From the NCBI RefSeq assembly GCF_004217185.1, contig NZ_SHKL01000001.1:3966001-4030000 (forward strand): a stretch of DNA of 64,000 bases, read 5' to 3'. Positions within the stretch are counted from its first letter, which is position 1. Every line of letters starts with the position of its first letter. The notes beneath the pieces were generated by a model. It saw only the letters and a list, made by a program, of their open reading frames with translations, was not told the origin of the DNA and made no database searches. Position numbers and translations under genes: made by a program. This document shows, in pieces, positions 50,620 to 59,068 of the stretch. This stretch comes from Pseudonocardia sediminis (GTDB lineage: Bacteria; Actinomycetota; Actinomycetes; Mycobacteriales; Pseudonocardiaceae).

Positions 50620-50672
50620 CGGTCACGACGGCGCACCCGGATCGAGCTGAGCTCTCCGCTCCGTCGTGACCG
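50620..50672 (+). promoter_or_regulatory. Long-armed stem-loop in the leader of the ACAD operon
   Basis: CGGTCACGACGG (50620-50631) is perfectly complementary to CCGTCGTGACCG (50661-50672). Inside the loop a second small palindrome GAGCTGAGCTC (50644-50654) can pair. The structure ends 15 bases before the GAGGAG ribosome binding site. It may be a cis-acting RNA or two half-operators. The rest of the 266-base gap shows no other recognisable element. Confidence 0.6.
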
Positions 50673-50696
50673 CCCCTGCGGTTCATCGAGGAGCTC

Positions 50697-51839
50697 GTGT
50701 TGTCCACTGCCGTCACACCACCCCCGTCCACGCTGGCCGACGCCGTCGACCGCACCATCGCGCCGTCGGCCGCCGAGGTCGACCGCACCGGCGCCTTCCC
50801 CCGCGCCGACGTCGAGGCCCTCGCCGGCGCCGGCGCCCTCGGCCTGCTCAGCGCCACCGACGTCGGTGGTTCCGGCGGGTCACTCGCCGACGTGGCCGAG
50901 ACCGTCGAGCGGGTCGCCCGCGCCGACGCCTCGGCCGCGATGGTCCTGCTGATGCACTACTCCGCCGTGTCGGTGATCGAGGCCCACGGCCCCGACGACG
51001 TCCGGCGCTCGGTCGCGGCCGGGGAGCACCTGTCCACGCTGGCGTTCTCCGAGCGCGGCTCGCGCAGCCACTTCTGGGCGCCGGGCAGCACCGCGGCCGA
51101 GACCGGCGGGCGGATCCGCCTGGACGCGGCGAAGAGCTGGGTGACCTCCGCCGGCGAGGCCGACAGCTACGTCTGGTCCAGCCTGCCGGTCAGCGCGGAG
51201 GGCCCGATGACGTTGTGGCTCGTCCCCGCGGGCACGCCGGGCGTCGACGTCGCCGGGGAGTTCGACGGGTTCGGGCTCCGCGGCAACGCCTCCCGCCCGA
51301 TGGCCGCCGACGGTGCCCTTCTCGAGGCGTCCGCCCGGCTCGGCGACGACGGCGCCGGACTCGACATCGCGCTCGCCACGGCGCTGCCGACGTTCCTGGT
51401 CGGCAACGCCGCGGTGTCGCTGGGCCTGATGGAGGCTCTCGTCGCCGAGGCCGCCGGTCACCTGACGTCCACCCGGCTCGAGCACCTCGGCCAGACCCTG
51501 GCCGAGCAGCCCACCAGCCGTCTGGTGTTCGCGGCCCTGCGCACCCGGGTCGACGTCACCCGGGCGTTCCTGGCCGACACCCTCGCCGCCCTGGGCGGCG
51601 GCCGCGAGGACGCGACCCTGCGCGTCCTGCAGGTCAAGACCGTCTCCGCCGAGGCCGCGGCGGACGTCGCGGACGGGGTGATGCGGCTGTGCGGCGGCGC
51701 CGCGTTCCGCAAGGAGCTGGGCATCGAACGCCGTTTCCGCGACGCCCTCGCCGCCCGGGTGATGGCCCCCACCACCGAGTCGCTGCACGACTTCGTCGGC
51801 CGCGCCACCCTCGGTCTGCCGCTGTTCGGGAGTGCGTGA
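50697..51839 (+). CDS. Acyl-CoA-dehydrogenase-like flavoprotein
   Basis: The product is 380 residues from GTG 50697, 3 bases after GAGGAG. It has an ACAD layout: N-terminal helical domain (LADAVDRTIAPSAAEVDRTG), middle beta domain (LAFSERGSRSHFWAPGST, KSWVTSAGEADSYVWSSLPV) and C-terminal helices ending GGAAFRKELGIERRFRDALA. The catalytic Glu position of true dehydrogenases is unclear. Related proteins of this group (DszC, SfnB) are flavin monooxygenases acting on sulfur compounds. It is the first gene of an operon with a PhnD-like protein and a diiron protein. The stop TGA overlaps the next ATG. Confidence 0.82.
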   Translation: MLSTAVTPPPSTLADAVDRTIAPSAAEVDRTGAFPRADVEALAGAGALGLLSATDVGGSGGSLADVAETVERVARADASAAMVLLMHYSAVSVIEAHGPDDVRRSVAAGEHLSTLAFSERGSRSHFWAPGSTAAETGGRIRLDAAKSWVTSAGEADSYVWSSLPVSAEGPMTLWLVPAGTPGVDVAGEFDGFGLRGNASRPMAADGALLEASARLGDDGAGLDIALATALPTFLVGNAAVSLGLMEALVAEAAGHLTSTRLEHLGQTLAEQPTSRLVFAALRTRVDVTRAFLADTLAALGGGREDATLRVLQVKTVSAEAAADVADGVMRLCGGAAFRKELGIERRFRDALAARVMAPTTESLHDFVGRATLGLPLFGSA

Positions 51840-52681
51840 TGACACTGGTCATGGGCGGGGTCGCCTACGACCCCAAGGTCGTCACCATCTGGGACGGGTT
51901 CCGGCAGTGGCTGCGCGGGCAGGGCCTAGACTTCGACTACGTCCTGTACTCCCACTACGAGCGGCAGGTGGAAGAGCTGATCGAGGGCCGGATCCACGCC
52001 GCCTGGAACTCGCCGCTGGCCTGGCTGCGCTCCGAGCGGCTCGCCACCGCTCGGGGACGCACGGTGCGCTCGGCGGTCATGCGCGACACCGACCAGGACC
52101 TCACGTCGGTCGTCGTCTTACGCGCCGACTCCCCCGCGACGTCGATCGCCGACCTCGCGGGCGGCACCGTCGGCGTGGGGGCGGTCGACTCGCCGCAGTC
52201 GACGTTGATCCCGCTGTCGTTCCTGCGCCACGCCGGTGCCGGGGACGCCACGGTCCGCCGTTTCGACGTCGGGGTCGGCCTGCACGGCGACCACATCGGC
52301 GGCGAACGCGACGCCGCCCGCGCGCTCGTCGCGGGCGAGGTCGACGCCGCCTGCATGATCGACGGCAACCACCTGCTGTTCGGGCAGGAGGGCACGCTGC
52401 CGTCCGGGGCGACCCGGATCCTCGCCCAGACCGACGTCTACGACCACTGCACGATGGCGGTCGTCGACACAGCACCGGCGGACGAGGCCACCGAGTTCGT
52501 GCGCCTGCTGGAGTCGATGTCCTACGCCGACCCGGAGGTCCGGCCGCTGCTCGACCTGGAGGGGCTCAAGCAGTGGGTGCCGGGCCGCACCAGTGGCTTC
52601 GGCCCGCTCGCCCGGGCCGTCGACGAGACCGGGTTCTACGACGCCGCCGGCACCGTCACCGCGCGGGAGTACCGGCCGTGA
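51839..52681 (+). CDS. PhnD-like periplasmic-binding-fold protein without signal peptide
   Basis: This 280-residue protein has the PhnD/SsuA type II binding fold (GGVAYDPKVVTIWDGFRQWL, HYERQVEELIEGRIHAAWNS, VVVLRADSPATSIADLAGGT, EVDAACMIDGNHLLFGQEGT). It starts at once with the mature domain; there is no signal peptide or lipobox and no transporter genes are adjacent. It is probably a cytosolic ligand-binding or scavenging protein for the enzymes encoded on both sides, which overlap it by one and four bases. Ligand guess: a small oxyanion or organosulfur/organophosphorus compound. Confidence 0.8.
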   Translation: MTLVMGGVAYDPKVVTIWDGFRQWLRGQGLDFDYVLYSHYERQVEELIEGRIHAAWNSPLAWLRSERLATARGRTVRSAVMRDTDQDLTSVVVLRADSPATSIADLAGGTVGVGAVDSPQSTLIPLSFLRHAGAGDATVRRFDVGVGLHGDHIGGERDAARALVAGEVDAACMIDGNHLLFGQEGTLPSGATRILAQTDVYDHCTMAVVDTAPADEATEFVRLLESMSYADPEVRPLLDLEGLKQWVPGRTSGFGPLARAVDETGFYDAAGTVTAREYRP

Positions 52682-53877
52682 CGCACCCGGGCGCCCCGCT
52701 CGACCTCGGGTTCCTGCGGCTCGAGCGGGGCGCCCACCTGCTCGTCCGGCGCTCGCTGCGGGCGGTTCCGGTCGGCGGGCGGGTCACGGTCACCGGCGGC
52801 GACCCGGCCCTCGGGGTGCACCTGCGCGCCTGGGCCCGCCGGGAGGGCCACGGCTTCGCGACGGTGCCCGGCCGCACCGCGGAGTTCGAGCTCGTCCGCG
52901 GCTCCGCGGAGACCGACCGGTGGGCCGGCGCGGAACGCGCCGGCGGTCCCGGGCCGGACGGCATCGTCGCCCGGCCCCCGGGCCACTGGGGACTCGCCGC
53001 CCGCGGCGCGCTCGTCGAGGCCGGCGGGCCGCCCGGCCGGTTCGACCTCGACGACCGCGACGTCGTCTGGGCCGACCTCGCGCCGCGGCTCTACGCCCAC
53101 GCCGCCGCGGCGCAGTGGGACCCGGCCACCGCCGTCGACTGGGACGCACCCTCCGACGTGCCCGCCGACGTCGAGGCGGCAGTCGTGCAGGTGATGACCT
53201 ACCTCGTGGAGAACGAGCAGGCCGCGCTCGTCGTCCCGGCCGCCCTGCTCGCCCGCGTGCACCCGCACTTCCGGGAGGTCCAGCAGCTGCTCGCCGTGCA
53301 GACCGCCGACGAGGCCCGCCACATGGAGGTCTTCACCCGCCGCGCGCTGCTGCACGGCGGCGAGATGGGCACGTCGTCGGCGGGCGGGCGCTCGTCGCTG
53401 GCGACGCTGCTCGCCGAACCGGACTTCTCGCTCGCGACCTTCCTGCTCTCGGTGCTCGGCGAGGGCAGCTTCCTGTCGCTGCTGTCGTTCCTGGAGCGGC
53501 ACGCGCCCGACCCCGTGACCGCACGGATCACGCACCTGGCCCGGGTCGACGAGGCGCGTCACGTCGCGTTCGGCGTGGCCCACCTCGAGCACCAGAGCAC
53601 GCTCGACCCGTCGTTGCGCGGCAGGCTGCGCGCCGCGATCGAACGGCGTCACGACGTCCTCGCCGACACCGCCGGTCTCAACGCCGACGTGTTCGACTCC
53701 CTCGTCGTGCTCGCCGCCGGTGCCTGGACACCCGAGGCCGTCGCCCGAGGCCACGACGCGGTGCAGGAGCTGCACCACGCGATGGACGACGGCCGCCGCC
53801 GGCGCCTGGCCCGGCTCGGGTTCCCGCCGGACGAGGCCGCCGAGCTCTCGGCGCTGCACACGCGCAACTTCATGTGA
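52678..53877 (+). CDS. TusA-like domain fused to ferritin-like diiron protein
   Basis: The product is 399 residues from GTG 52678. The first 75 (LDLGFLRLERGAHLLVRRSL, GDPALGVHLRAWARREGHGF) have the TusA/SirA pattern, but the sulfur-carrying Cys-Pro of TusA is replaced by Leu-Glu. Residues about 165-370 form a helical bundle with the carboxylate-histidine set of a diiron site: Glu near 178-180, E212-x-x-H215 (DEARHMEVF), Glu 262, and E292-x-x-H295 (DEARHVAFG). An oxygen-activating diiron oxidase or oxygenase is therefore likely. The operon context suggests it works with the flavoprotein and the PhnD-like protein. It converges on the phosphonate operon. Confidence 0.8.
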   Translation: MTHPGAPLDLGFLRLERGAHLLVRRSLRAVPVGGRVTVTGGDPALGVHLRAWARREGHGFATVPGRTAEFELVRGSAETDRWAGAERAGGPGPDGIVARPPGHWGLAARGALVEAGGPPGRFDLDDRDVVWADLAPRLYAHAAAAQWDPATAVDWDAPSDVPADVEAAVVQVMTYLVENEQAALVVPAALLARVHPHFREVQQLLAVQTADEARHMEVFTRRALLHGGEMGTSSAGGRSSLATLLAEPDFSLATFLLSVLGEGSFLSLLSFLERHAPDPVTARITHLARVDEARHVAFGVAHLEHQSTLDPSLRGRLRAAIERRHDVLADTAGLNADVFDSLVVLAAGAWTPEAVARGHDAVQELHHAMDDGRRRRLARLGFPPDEAAELSALHTRNFM

Positions 53878-53885
53878 CCGCCTCG

Positions 53886-54578
53886 TCAGCGCCGTGCCGT
53901 GGCCGCGTCGAGGGCGAACAACGCCGGGACGTCGGCGACGCCGTCGAGGACATGGGTGGGATCGGCCCCGGTGAGCTCGGCGCGGCCCTGCGCCCCGCTC
54001 AGCACGCCGACGACCCAGCCGGCACCGGCGTTGCGGCCGGCCTCCACGTCGAGGACCGTGTCGCCGGCCACGAGCACGCGGGAGGCGTCGTCGACCCCGG
54101 TCAGGGCCATCGCCCGGTGGATCATCGCCGGGTCCGGTCGGCCGGCGCCCACGTCGGCCGCGCACACGACGCCGTCGAGCTCGCGGGTGAACGCGGCGTC
54201 GAGCGAGGCGAGCAGCGGGTCGGTGACCTGCCGGCCGAACCCGGTGGTGAGCACGACCGCGCACCCGGCGGCCCGCAGCGCGGCCAGCGCGCCGGGCACC
54301 CCGGCCAGCGGGCGCGGCGGCGCCGCGGCGTAGGCGTCGGCCAGGCGCGCGACGAACTCGTCGTGCAGCTCCTCGACCTCGCGCAAACCGGTGAGGGCGG
54401 CGAGGGCCTCCCGCTTGTCGGCCCCCATCCAGCGGCGGATGTCGGCCTCGGCGGCGGGCCGGCCGTGCGCGGCCACGGTGTCGGCGAGCACGCGGTAGAC
54501 CGCGCCACCCTCGTCGACGGTGGTGCCGGCGATGTCGAGCGCGGCGAGGAGTGGCGGGATCACATCGGACGGCGTCAT
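53886..54578 (-). CDS. Phosphonatase-like HAD hydrolase
   Basis: The 230-residue HAD protein has the nucleophile in LAALDIAGTTVDEGGAVYRV. This D-x-A-G-T-T-V motif is the hallmark of the phosphonoacetaldehyde-hydrolase (PhnX) group. Motif II is VVLTTGFGR, the lysine of PhnX is replaced by Arg in GAGRPDPAMI, and motif IV is VLVAGDTVLDVEAGRNAGAG. The proposed role, by family context, is cleavage of the C-P bond of an aldehyde made by the HpnW-type oxidase in the same operon. ATG 54578 overlaps the permease stop by four bases. Confidence 0.87.
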   Translation of the reverse strand: MTPSDVIPPLLAALDIAGTTVDEGGAVYRVLADTVAAHGRPAAEADIRRWMGADKREALAALTGLREVEELHDEFVARLADAYAAAPPRPLAGVPGALAALRAAGCAVVLTTGFGRQVTDPLLASLDAAFTRELDGVVCAADVGAGRPDPAMIHRAMALTGVDDASRVLVAGDTVLDVEAGRNAGAGWVVGVLSGAQGRAELTGADPTHVLDGVADVPALFALDAATARR

Positions 54579-55408
54579 GACTCGCTCCCGAGACGGCGGC
54601 GCACGAGCGCCGAGACCTGGTCGACGACGACGATCAGCACGAGCACCACGAGGATGTGGGTCGCCATCTCGTCGAAGCGGAACAGCTGGATGGACTGGTT
54701 GATCTGGAACCCGATGCCGCCCGCGCCGACGAGGCCGAGCACGAGCGAGGACCGGACGTTGACGTCGAAGCGGTAGAGCAGCAGCCCGACCATCTGGGGC
54801 GTGACCGAGGGCAGCAGGGCGTGCGTGGCGATCTGCAGACGCCCCGCACCGGCACTGCGCAGTGCCGACGGCGGGCCGGGGTCGGCGTCCTCGATCGTCT
54901 CGGCCCAGAGCTTGCCCATGACGCCGACGTTGTGGAACACCAGCGCCAGCACGCCGGGGAACGGCCCGAGCCCGACGGCGGTCACGAAGATCAGCGCGAA
55001 GACGACGTCGGGGACGGCCCGCAGGAACGACAGCAGCCCGCGGGCCGCCTGGTAGACGACCGGTCCGGGCGCGGTGCCGCGCGCGGCGAGCAGGGCCAGC
55101 AGCAGCGCGGCGGCGATCGACAGGGTGGTGCCGAGCAGGCCGATCCACAACGTGGTCAGCGCTCCCTCGAGACTGGGCCCGAGCACGTCGGCGGACAGGT
55201 CGGGCGGGATCGCCTCGGACAGGAACGTCGCCATCCCGCCGGCGCCGTCGACCAGCGAGGCCACCGAGATCTCGGTGGCGTCCCAGGCGATGACGTGCAC
55301 CGCGAGCAGCGCGGCCGCGATCGCACCGCCGAGCAGCAGGGTCCGGGGACGGCGCGGGGGCCGCGGCGGGACCGGCAGGCGGCGGATCTCGGGGGTCGTC
55401 AGTGTCAC
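54575..55408 (-). CDS. phnE: Phosphonate-type ABC transporter permease
   Basis: The 277-residue protein has about six spans and a binding-protein-dependent transport motif (PPSALRSAGAGRLQIATHAL, then LPSVTPQMVGLLLYRFDVNV), which is the PhnE form of the EAA loop. GTG 55408 overlaps the ATPase stop, and its own stop overlaps the HAD start. With PhnC and a PhnD-like lipoprotein it makes a full phosphonate or phosphate-ester importer. Confidence 0.9.
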   Translation of the reverse strand: MTLTTPEIRRLPVPPRPPRRPRTLLLGGAIAAALLAVHVIAWDATEISVASLVDGAGGMATFLSEAIPPDLSADVLGPSLEGALTTLWIGLLGTTLSIAAALLLALLAARGTAPGPVVYQAARGLLSFLRAVPDVVFALIFVTAVGLGPFPGVLALVFHNVGVMGKLWAETIEDADPGPPSALRSAGAGRLQIATHALLPSVTPQMVGLLLYRFDVNVRSSLVLGLVGAGGIGFQINQSIQLFRFDEMATHILVVLVLIVVVDQVSALVRRRLGSES

Positions 55409-56142
55409 GACACGGCCTCCAGTGCGGGCTCGGCGTGCGGGTAGAGGCTCTCGACCGGCTGGTCGGGGCGGCCGTCGAGGACGACGGTGCCGTCACGCAG
55501 GCCGACGATCCGGTCGGCGTGCCGGCGGGCCAGCGACGGCTGGTGCAGGACCGCGAGGACGGCGAGACGTTCGGTGTGGGCGAGCTCGGCGAGCAGGCCG
55601 AGGACCTGCTCGGCCGCGGCCGGATCGAGCGCGGACACCGGCTCGTCGGCCAGCAGCACCCGGGAGCGCTGGCACAGCGCCCGGGCGATCGCGACCCGCT
55701 GCTGCTGACCACCCGACAGCGCCCCGGCCCGGTCGCGGGCCCGGTCGGCCAGCCCGACCCGGTCCAGGCAGCCCATCGCCTCCTCCCGGACGTCGCGCGG
55801 GAACAGCCCCGGGACCAGCGACGACCGCAGCGGCAGCCGGCCCAGCGCACCCGCACACACGTTGTCGAGGACGGTGCGCCGCTGCACGAGGTGGATCTTC
55901 TGGAACACCAGCGCGACGTCGAGGCGTCCGCGCTCGTGCCCGTCGACGCGCACGGTGCCCTCGGCGTCCACGAGCCCGGCGGCGGCGCGCAGGAGCGTGG
56001 ACTTGCCGGATCCGTTCGCGCCGAGCACCGCGAGCAGCTCCCCCGCCGCGACGGTGACGTCGACGCCGTGGAGCACCTCGCGGTCACCGAAGCGGACCCG
56101 GGCACCGGTGACGGACAGCATCGGCGCCGCCTGCTCCATCAC
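55405..56142 (-). CDS. phnC: Phosphonate-type ABC transporter ATP-binding protein
   Basis: The 245-residue ATPase has Walker A LGANGSGKSTLLRAAAGLVD, Q-loop VFQKIHLVQRRTVLDNVCAG, signature ALSGGQQQRVAIARALC, Walker B VLLADEPVSALDP and H-loop VLHQPSLA. The QKIHLVQRRTVLDNV and DRVGLADRARDRAGALSGG segments are PhnC-like. Four-base overlaps with both neighbours show tight translational coupling. Confidence 0.92.
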   Translation of the reverse strand: MMEQAAPMLSVTGARVRFGDREVLHGVDVTVAAGELLAVLGANGSGKSTLLRAAAGLVDAEGTVRVDGHERGRLDVALVFQKIHLVQRRTVLDNVCAGALGRLPLRSSLVPGLFPRDVREEAMGCLDRVGLADRARDRAGALSGGQQQRVAIARALCQRSRVLLADEPVSALDPAAAEQVLGLLAELAHTERLAVLAVLHQPSLARRHADRIVGLRDGTVVLDGRPDQPVESLYPHAEPALEAVS

Positions 56143-57047
56143 TCCACGTCCTTCTCGGTCAGGCCCAGCTTGGCGGCCAGCTCGAACAGCGGGGCGTAGG
56201 TCGCCTTGTCGACGGGGACGAGCTTGCCGGGCGGGCTGACGTCGAGCAGCGCACCGACCTCGCCGACGGCCTGCGGGTCCAGGTTCAACAGAGCGTCGCG
56301 CAGGGCCGCCTTGAACGCGGGGTCGAGGTTGCCGCGGACGGTGACCGGGTCGTTCGGGATCGGCGCCGACGTCCAGACCTTCCGGAACCGCGACGCGTCG
56401 AACGTCCCGGACGCCGTGGCCGCGGCCTGCTGCTGGGAGTTGATCTCGGCGGCGTCGACCTTGCCGTTGACCAGGGCGAGCAGCGCCTCGGGGTGTCCCC
56501 CGGCGTAGTCGATCCGCACGTCGGCCTGCTGCAGGCCGGCGTCGAGCAGGGCCTGGCGCGGCAGGGCGTCACCCGAGGTGGACCCGACCGAGCCGAGGGC
56601 CAGGCTGCGGTCGCGCAGCTGCGCCACGGAGGTGATCGGCGAGTCCTTCGGGACCCAGATCGCGGCGGTGTAGCTGGAGAGCGTCCCGTCGGCGGTGCCG
56701 AACGAGGCGACCGCCTCGGCCCCGGCGCGCTGCTCGGCGAAGACGTAGCCGAGCGGGCCGAACAGGCCGAGCTCCAGCTTGTCGTTGCGCATGGCCAGGA
56801 CCTCGGCGGAGTAGTCCTCGGTGACCTGGATGTCGACCGGGCAGTTCAACCGCCGCTGCAGGGCCTCGCCGAGGACGCGAGCCGCCGGCAGCAGCTTCGC
56901 CGGGTCCTCGAACGGTTCGACACCCATCCGGATCCTCCCGTCGGGGCAGGTCGGCGAGGCGGCGGCCCCGGAGCCGGAGGGGCCACCGCAGGCGGTGAGG
57001 GTGAGCAGGCCGGCGAGCATCAGCGCCGGCAACAGGCGGGGTCGCAT
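56139..57047 (-). CDS. Phosphonate-type substrate-binding lipoprotein (PhnD-like)
   Basis: The 302-residue protein carries a lipobox LLTLTACGG (Cys about residue 20). The PhnD fold follows: IRMGVEPFEDPAKLLPAARV, LELGLFGPLGYVFAEQRAGA, SLALGSVGSTSGDALPRQAL and VNGKVDAAEINSQQQ. It should deliver an organophosphonate, by context an aminophosphonate, to PhnE/PhnC. It starts 29 bases after the HpnW-type gene. Confidence 0.92.
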   Translation of the reverse strand: MRPRLLPALMLAGLLTLTACGGPSGSGAAASPTCPDGRIRMGVEPFEDPAKLLPAARVLGEALQRRLNCPVDIQVTEDYSAEVLAMRNDKLELGLFGPLGYVFAEQRAGAEAVASFGTADGTLSSYTAAIWVPKDSPITSVAQLRDRSLALGSVGSTSGDALPRQALLDAGLQQADVRIDYAGGHPEALLALVNGKVDAAEINSQQQAAATASGTFDASRFRKVWTSAPIPNDPVTVRGNLDPAFKAALRDALLNLDPQAVGEVGALLDVSPPGKLVPVDKATYAPLFELAAKLGLTEKDVE

Positions 57048-57076
57048 CAGGAACTCCTGGGAGAGGGCGGAAGGTC

Positions 57077-58201
57077 TCAGAGCGGGACGGTGTCGAGGAC
57101 GGCCGGGGCGAGGCCGAGTGCGGTGGTCATGCCGATCCCGGAGGTGACGGCGACGGCCGTCGCGGCGGGCCCGGCCGGGCGGACGAGGAACTCGCCGGGG
57201 GCATCGGCGTAGACGCCCCGCCAGCGGCGGACGACCGTGAGGTCACCGGCGTCGAGCAGCGCACGGGTCTCGGCGAGGAGGAGCTCGTCGAGCCCGTCGG
57301 ACGACCACGGGTCCGGGGTGCGGGCGTAGTGGTGGGTGTCGCCGACGACGAGGTCGCCGCCGGGCAGCTGGGTGAGCATGTGGTTGACGACGGCGTCGAG
57401 CAGATCCGGGCGTTCGGTGCCCCACCGCTCGCGCAGGGCCGCCGCGCCGGCGGTGCCGGCCAGGGCCGGGTAGCGCAGCATCGAGCTGCCGGTGAGGACG
57501 GCGGGGCCGACCGTGACCGGTGTGCCCGTGCGGACCTGGAGCATCTGCAGCACGCACCGGCGCAGGCCGGCGTCGTCGGCGACGTCCGGGAGCAGGCGGT
57601 CCAGGTCGTGACCGGCGCAGACGATCGCGTGCCGGGCCCGGACGTCCCCGCGTCCGGTCCGGACGACGCACCCGTCGGAACCCGCGTCGACGCCGAGGAC
57701 CGGGGTGGAGAAGCGGACGTCGGCGGCGGGCTGTCCGGCGAGCCAGGTGGCGATCGCGCCGACCGCACGGCGCTGCTCGACGCGCAGGTCGCGGCGCAGG
57801 AACGCGCCGCCGTGGAGGCCGTCCGCCCGCACCGGCACCCGGGAGACGACGGCGGCGGGGTCGAGCAGCTCGACCTCGCCGTCACGCTCGGCGGCCAGCT
57901 CCTCCAGCGCGGCGCGCTCCTCGGCCGACCGGGCGACGACGACGGTGCCGCACTCGGCGACGCCGAACCCCGCCTCCTCGCCCAGCCGCAGCCACTCCTC
58001 CCGCGCCCGCCCGGCGTAGACCAGGGCGTCGCCGGTCTGGGCCGTCACGCAGCCGTGGCCGAAGTTGCGGACCGAGGCACCGACCGCGCGCTCGTCACGC
58101 TCGAGCACGGTCACGGTCAGTCCGCGGGCCACCGCCTCGACGGCGTGGGCGAGGCCGACGATGCCGGCCCCGACGATCACGAGGTCACTCGTCCGGGTCA
58201 C
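57077..58201 (-). CDS. FAD-dependent oxidoreductase, HpnW type (aminophosphonate oxidase-like)
   Basis: The 374-residue DAO-family flavoprotein has the FAD site LVIVGAGIVGLAHAVEAVAR, VRNFGHGCVTAQTGDALVYA near residue 60 and the C-terminal VAVTSGIGMTTALGLAPAVL. The VRNFGH motif and the neighbourhood (phosphonatase-like HAD, phosphonate transporter, HpnZ-type dehydrogenase) match the proposed HpnW group, thought to oxidatively deaminate an aminophosphonate related to 2-aminoethylphosphonate. GTG 58201 is the first start in the shared regulatory region. It leads the five-gene transport and degradation operon. Confidence 0.87.
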   Translation of the reverse strand: MTRTSDLVIVGAGIVGLAHAVEAVARGLTVTVLERDERAVGASVRNFGHGCVTAQTGDALVYAGRAREEWLRLGEEAGFGVAECGTVVVARSAEERAALEELAAERDGEVELLDPAAVVSRVPVRADGLHGGAFLRRDLRVEQRRAVGAIATWLAGQPAADVRFSTPVLGVDAGSDGCVVRTGRGDVRARHAIVCAGHDLDRLLPDVADDAGLRRCVLQMLQVRTGTPVTVGPAVLTGSSMLRYPALAGTAGAAALRERWGTERPDLLDAVVNHMLTQLPGGDLVVGDTHHYARTPDPWSSDGLDELLLAETRALLDAGDLTVVRRWRGVYADAPGEFLVRPAGPAATAVAVTSGIGMTTALGLAPAVLDTVPL

Positions 58202-58241
58202 GGTCCGGAACGGTCGCAGTCCCGGCGGGCACCCGGCAAGA

Positions 58242-58320
58242 ACTTGTAGTGACAAGTCGTCTGCCGTTCACCTGCCGTCTTCCTACGACGGCGCCGGGAC
58301 GGCCCGCGACTTGTAGAGTC
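58242..58320. promoter_or_regulatory. GntR operators in the divergent hpnW/gntR region
   Basis: ACTTGTAGTGACAAGT (58242-58257) is a palindrome with arms ACTTGT/ACAAGT. A second half-like copy ACTTGTAGAGTC at 58309-58320 includes TAGAGT, the probable -10 of the regulator gene. The same motif recurs at 60208. Confidence 0.72.
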
Positions 58321-58326
58321 AGACGG

Positions 58327-59061
58327 GTGGGAACGCCTCTGCACCGGACGCTGGCCGACGAGCTGCGGGGCCGGATCCGCAGCGGTGCGATCGGCGTCGG
58401 CGACTCGCTGCCGTCCGAGGCCTCGCTGTGCCGGGAGTTCGCGACGTCGCGCGGCCCGGTCCGCCAGGCACTCGCCGCGTTGCGGGACGAGGGCCTGATC
58501 GGGGGTGGTCAGGGACGGCGGCCGGTGGTCCTCGACGCCGTGCCGGCGCAGCCCTTCGAGTCGTTCCTGTCGTTCACCCGGCGCGCCGAGCTGACCGGGC
58601 ACGTCCCGGGGCAACGGCTGCACGAGATCGCGCTGCGCCGCCCCGAACCGGCGGTGGCGGCCGCGCTCGACCTGGGCCCGGACGACTACGCCGTGCAGCT
58701 CGTCCGGCTCCGCCTGCTCGACGACCGCCCGGCGATGCTGGAGCGGATGACCTACACCGAGAAGGTCGGCCGCCCGCTGCTCGACGCCGACCTCAACGCC
58801 GGGTCGATCTACGCCCTGCTCACCGAGCTGGGCACGGACCTGCACGCCGCCCGGCACACGTTCGACGCCGTCGCCGCCGACCGGCTCGACGCCGAGCAGC
58901 TCGGCGTCGCGGTCGGGCACCCGCTGCTGCGCGAGCGCCGTCTGACCTGGAGCTCGGCGGGCGAGGCCCTGGAATGGTCCGAGGACCGCTACCGCCCGGA
59001 CGTCGCGACCGTGACCGTCACCAACACCCGTACCGGGTGGGGCCCGGTCACCCCGTCCTGA
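58327..59061 (+). CDS. GntR-family regulator with UTRA domain
   Basis: The product is 244 residues from GTG 58327: winged helix (LADELRGRIRSGAIGVGDSL, ASLCREFATSRGPVRQALAA, LRDEGLIGGGQGRRPVVLD) and a UTRA effector domain of the HutC/PhnF type (LTGHVPGQRLHEIALRRPEP, RPAMLERMTYTEKVGRPLLD). The -10 candidate TAGAGT ends 7 bases before the GTG, so the mRNA is probably leaderless. Operator copies flank it on both sides. It most likely represses the aminophosphonate genes until a phosphonate or phosphosugar-like ligand binds. Confidence 0.88.
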   Translation: MGTPLHRTLADELRGRIRSGAIGVGDSLPSEASLCREFATSRGPVRQALAALRDEGLIGGGQGRRPVVLDAVPAQPFESFLSFTRRAELTGHVPGQRLHEIALRRPEPAVAAALDLGPDDYAVQLVRLRLLDDRPAMLERMTYTEKVGRPLLDADLNAGSIYALLTELGTDLHAARHTFDAVAADRLDAEQLGVAVGHPLLRERRLTWSSAGEALEWSEDRYRPDVATVTVTNTRTGWGPVTPS

Positions 59062-59068
59062 GACGCCG

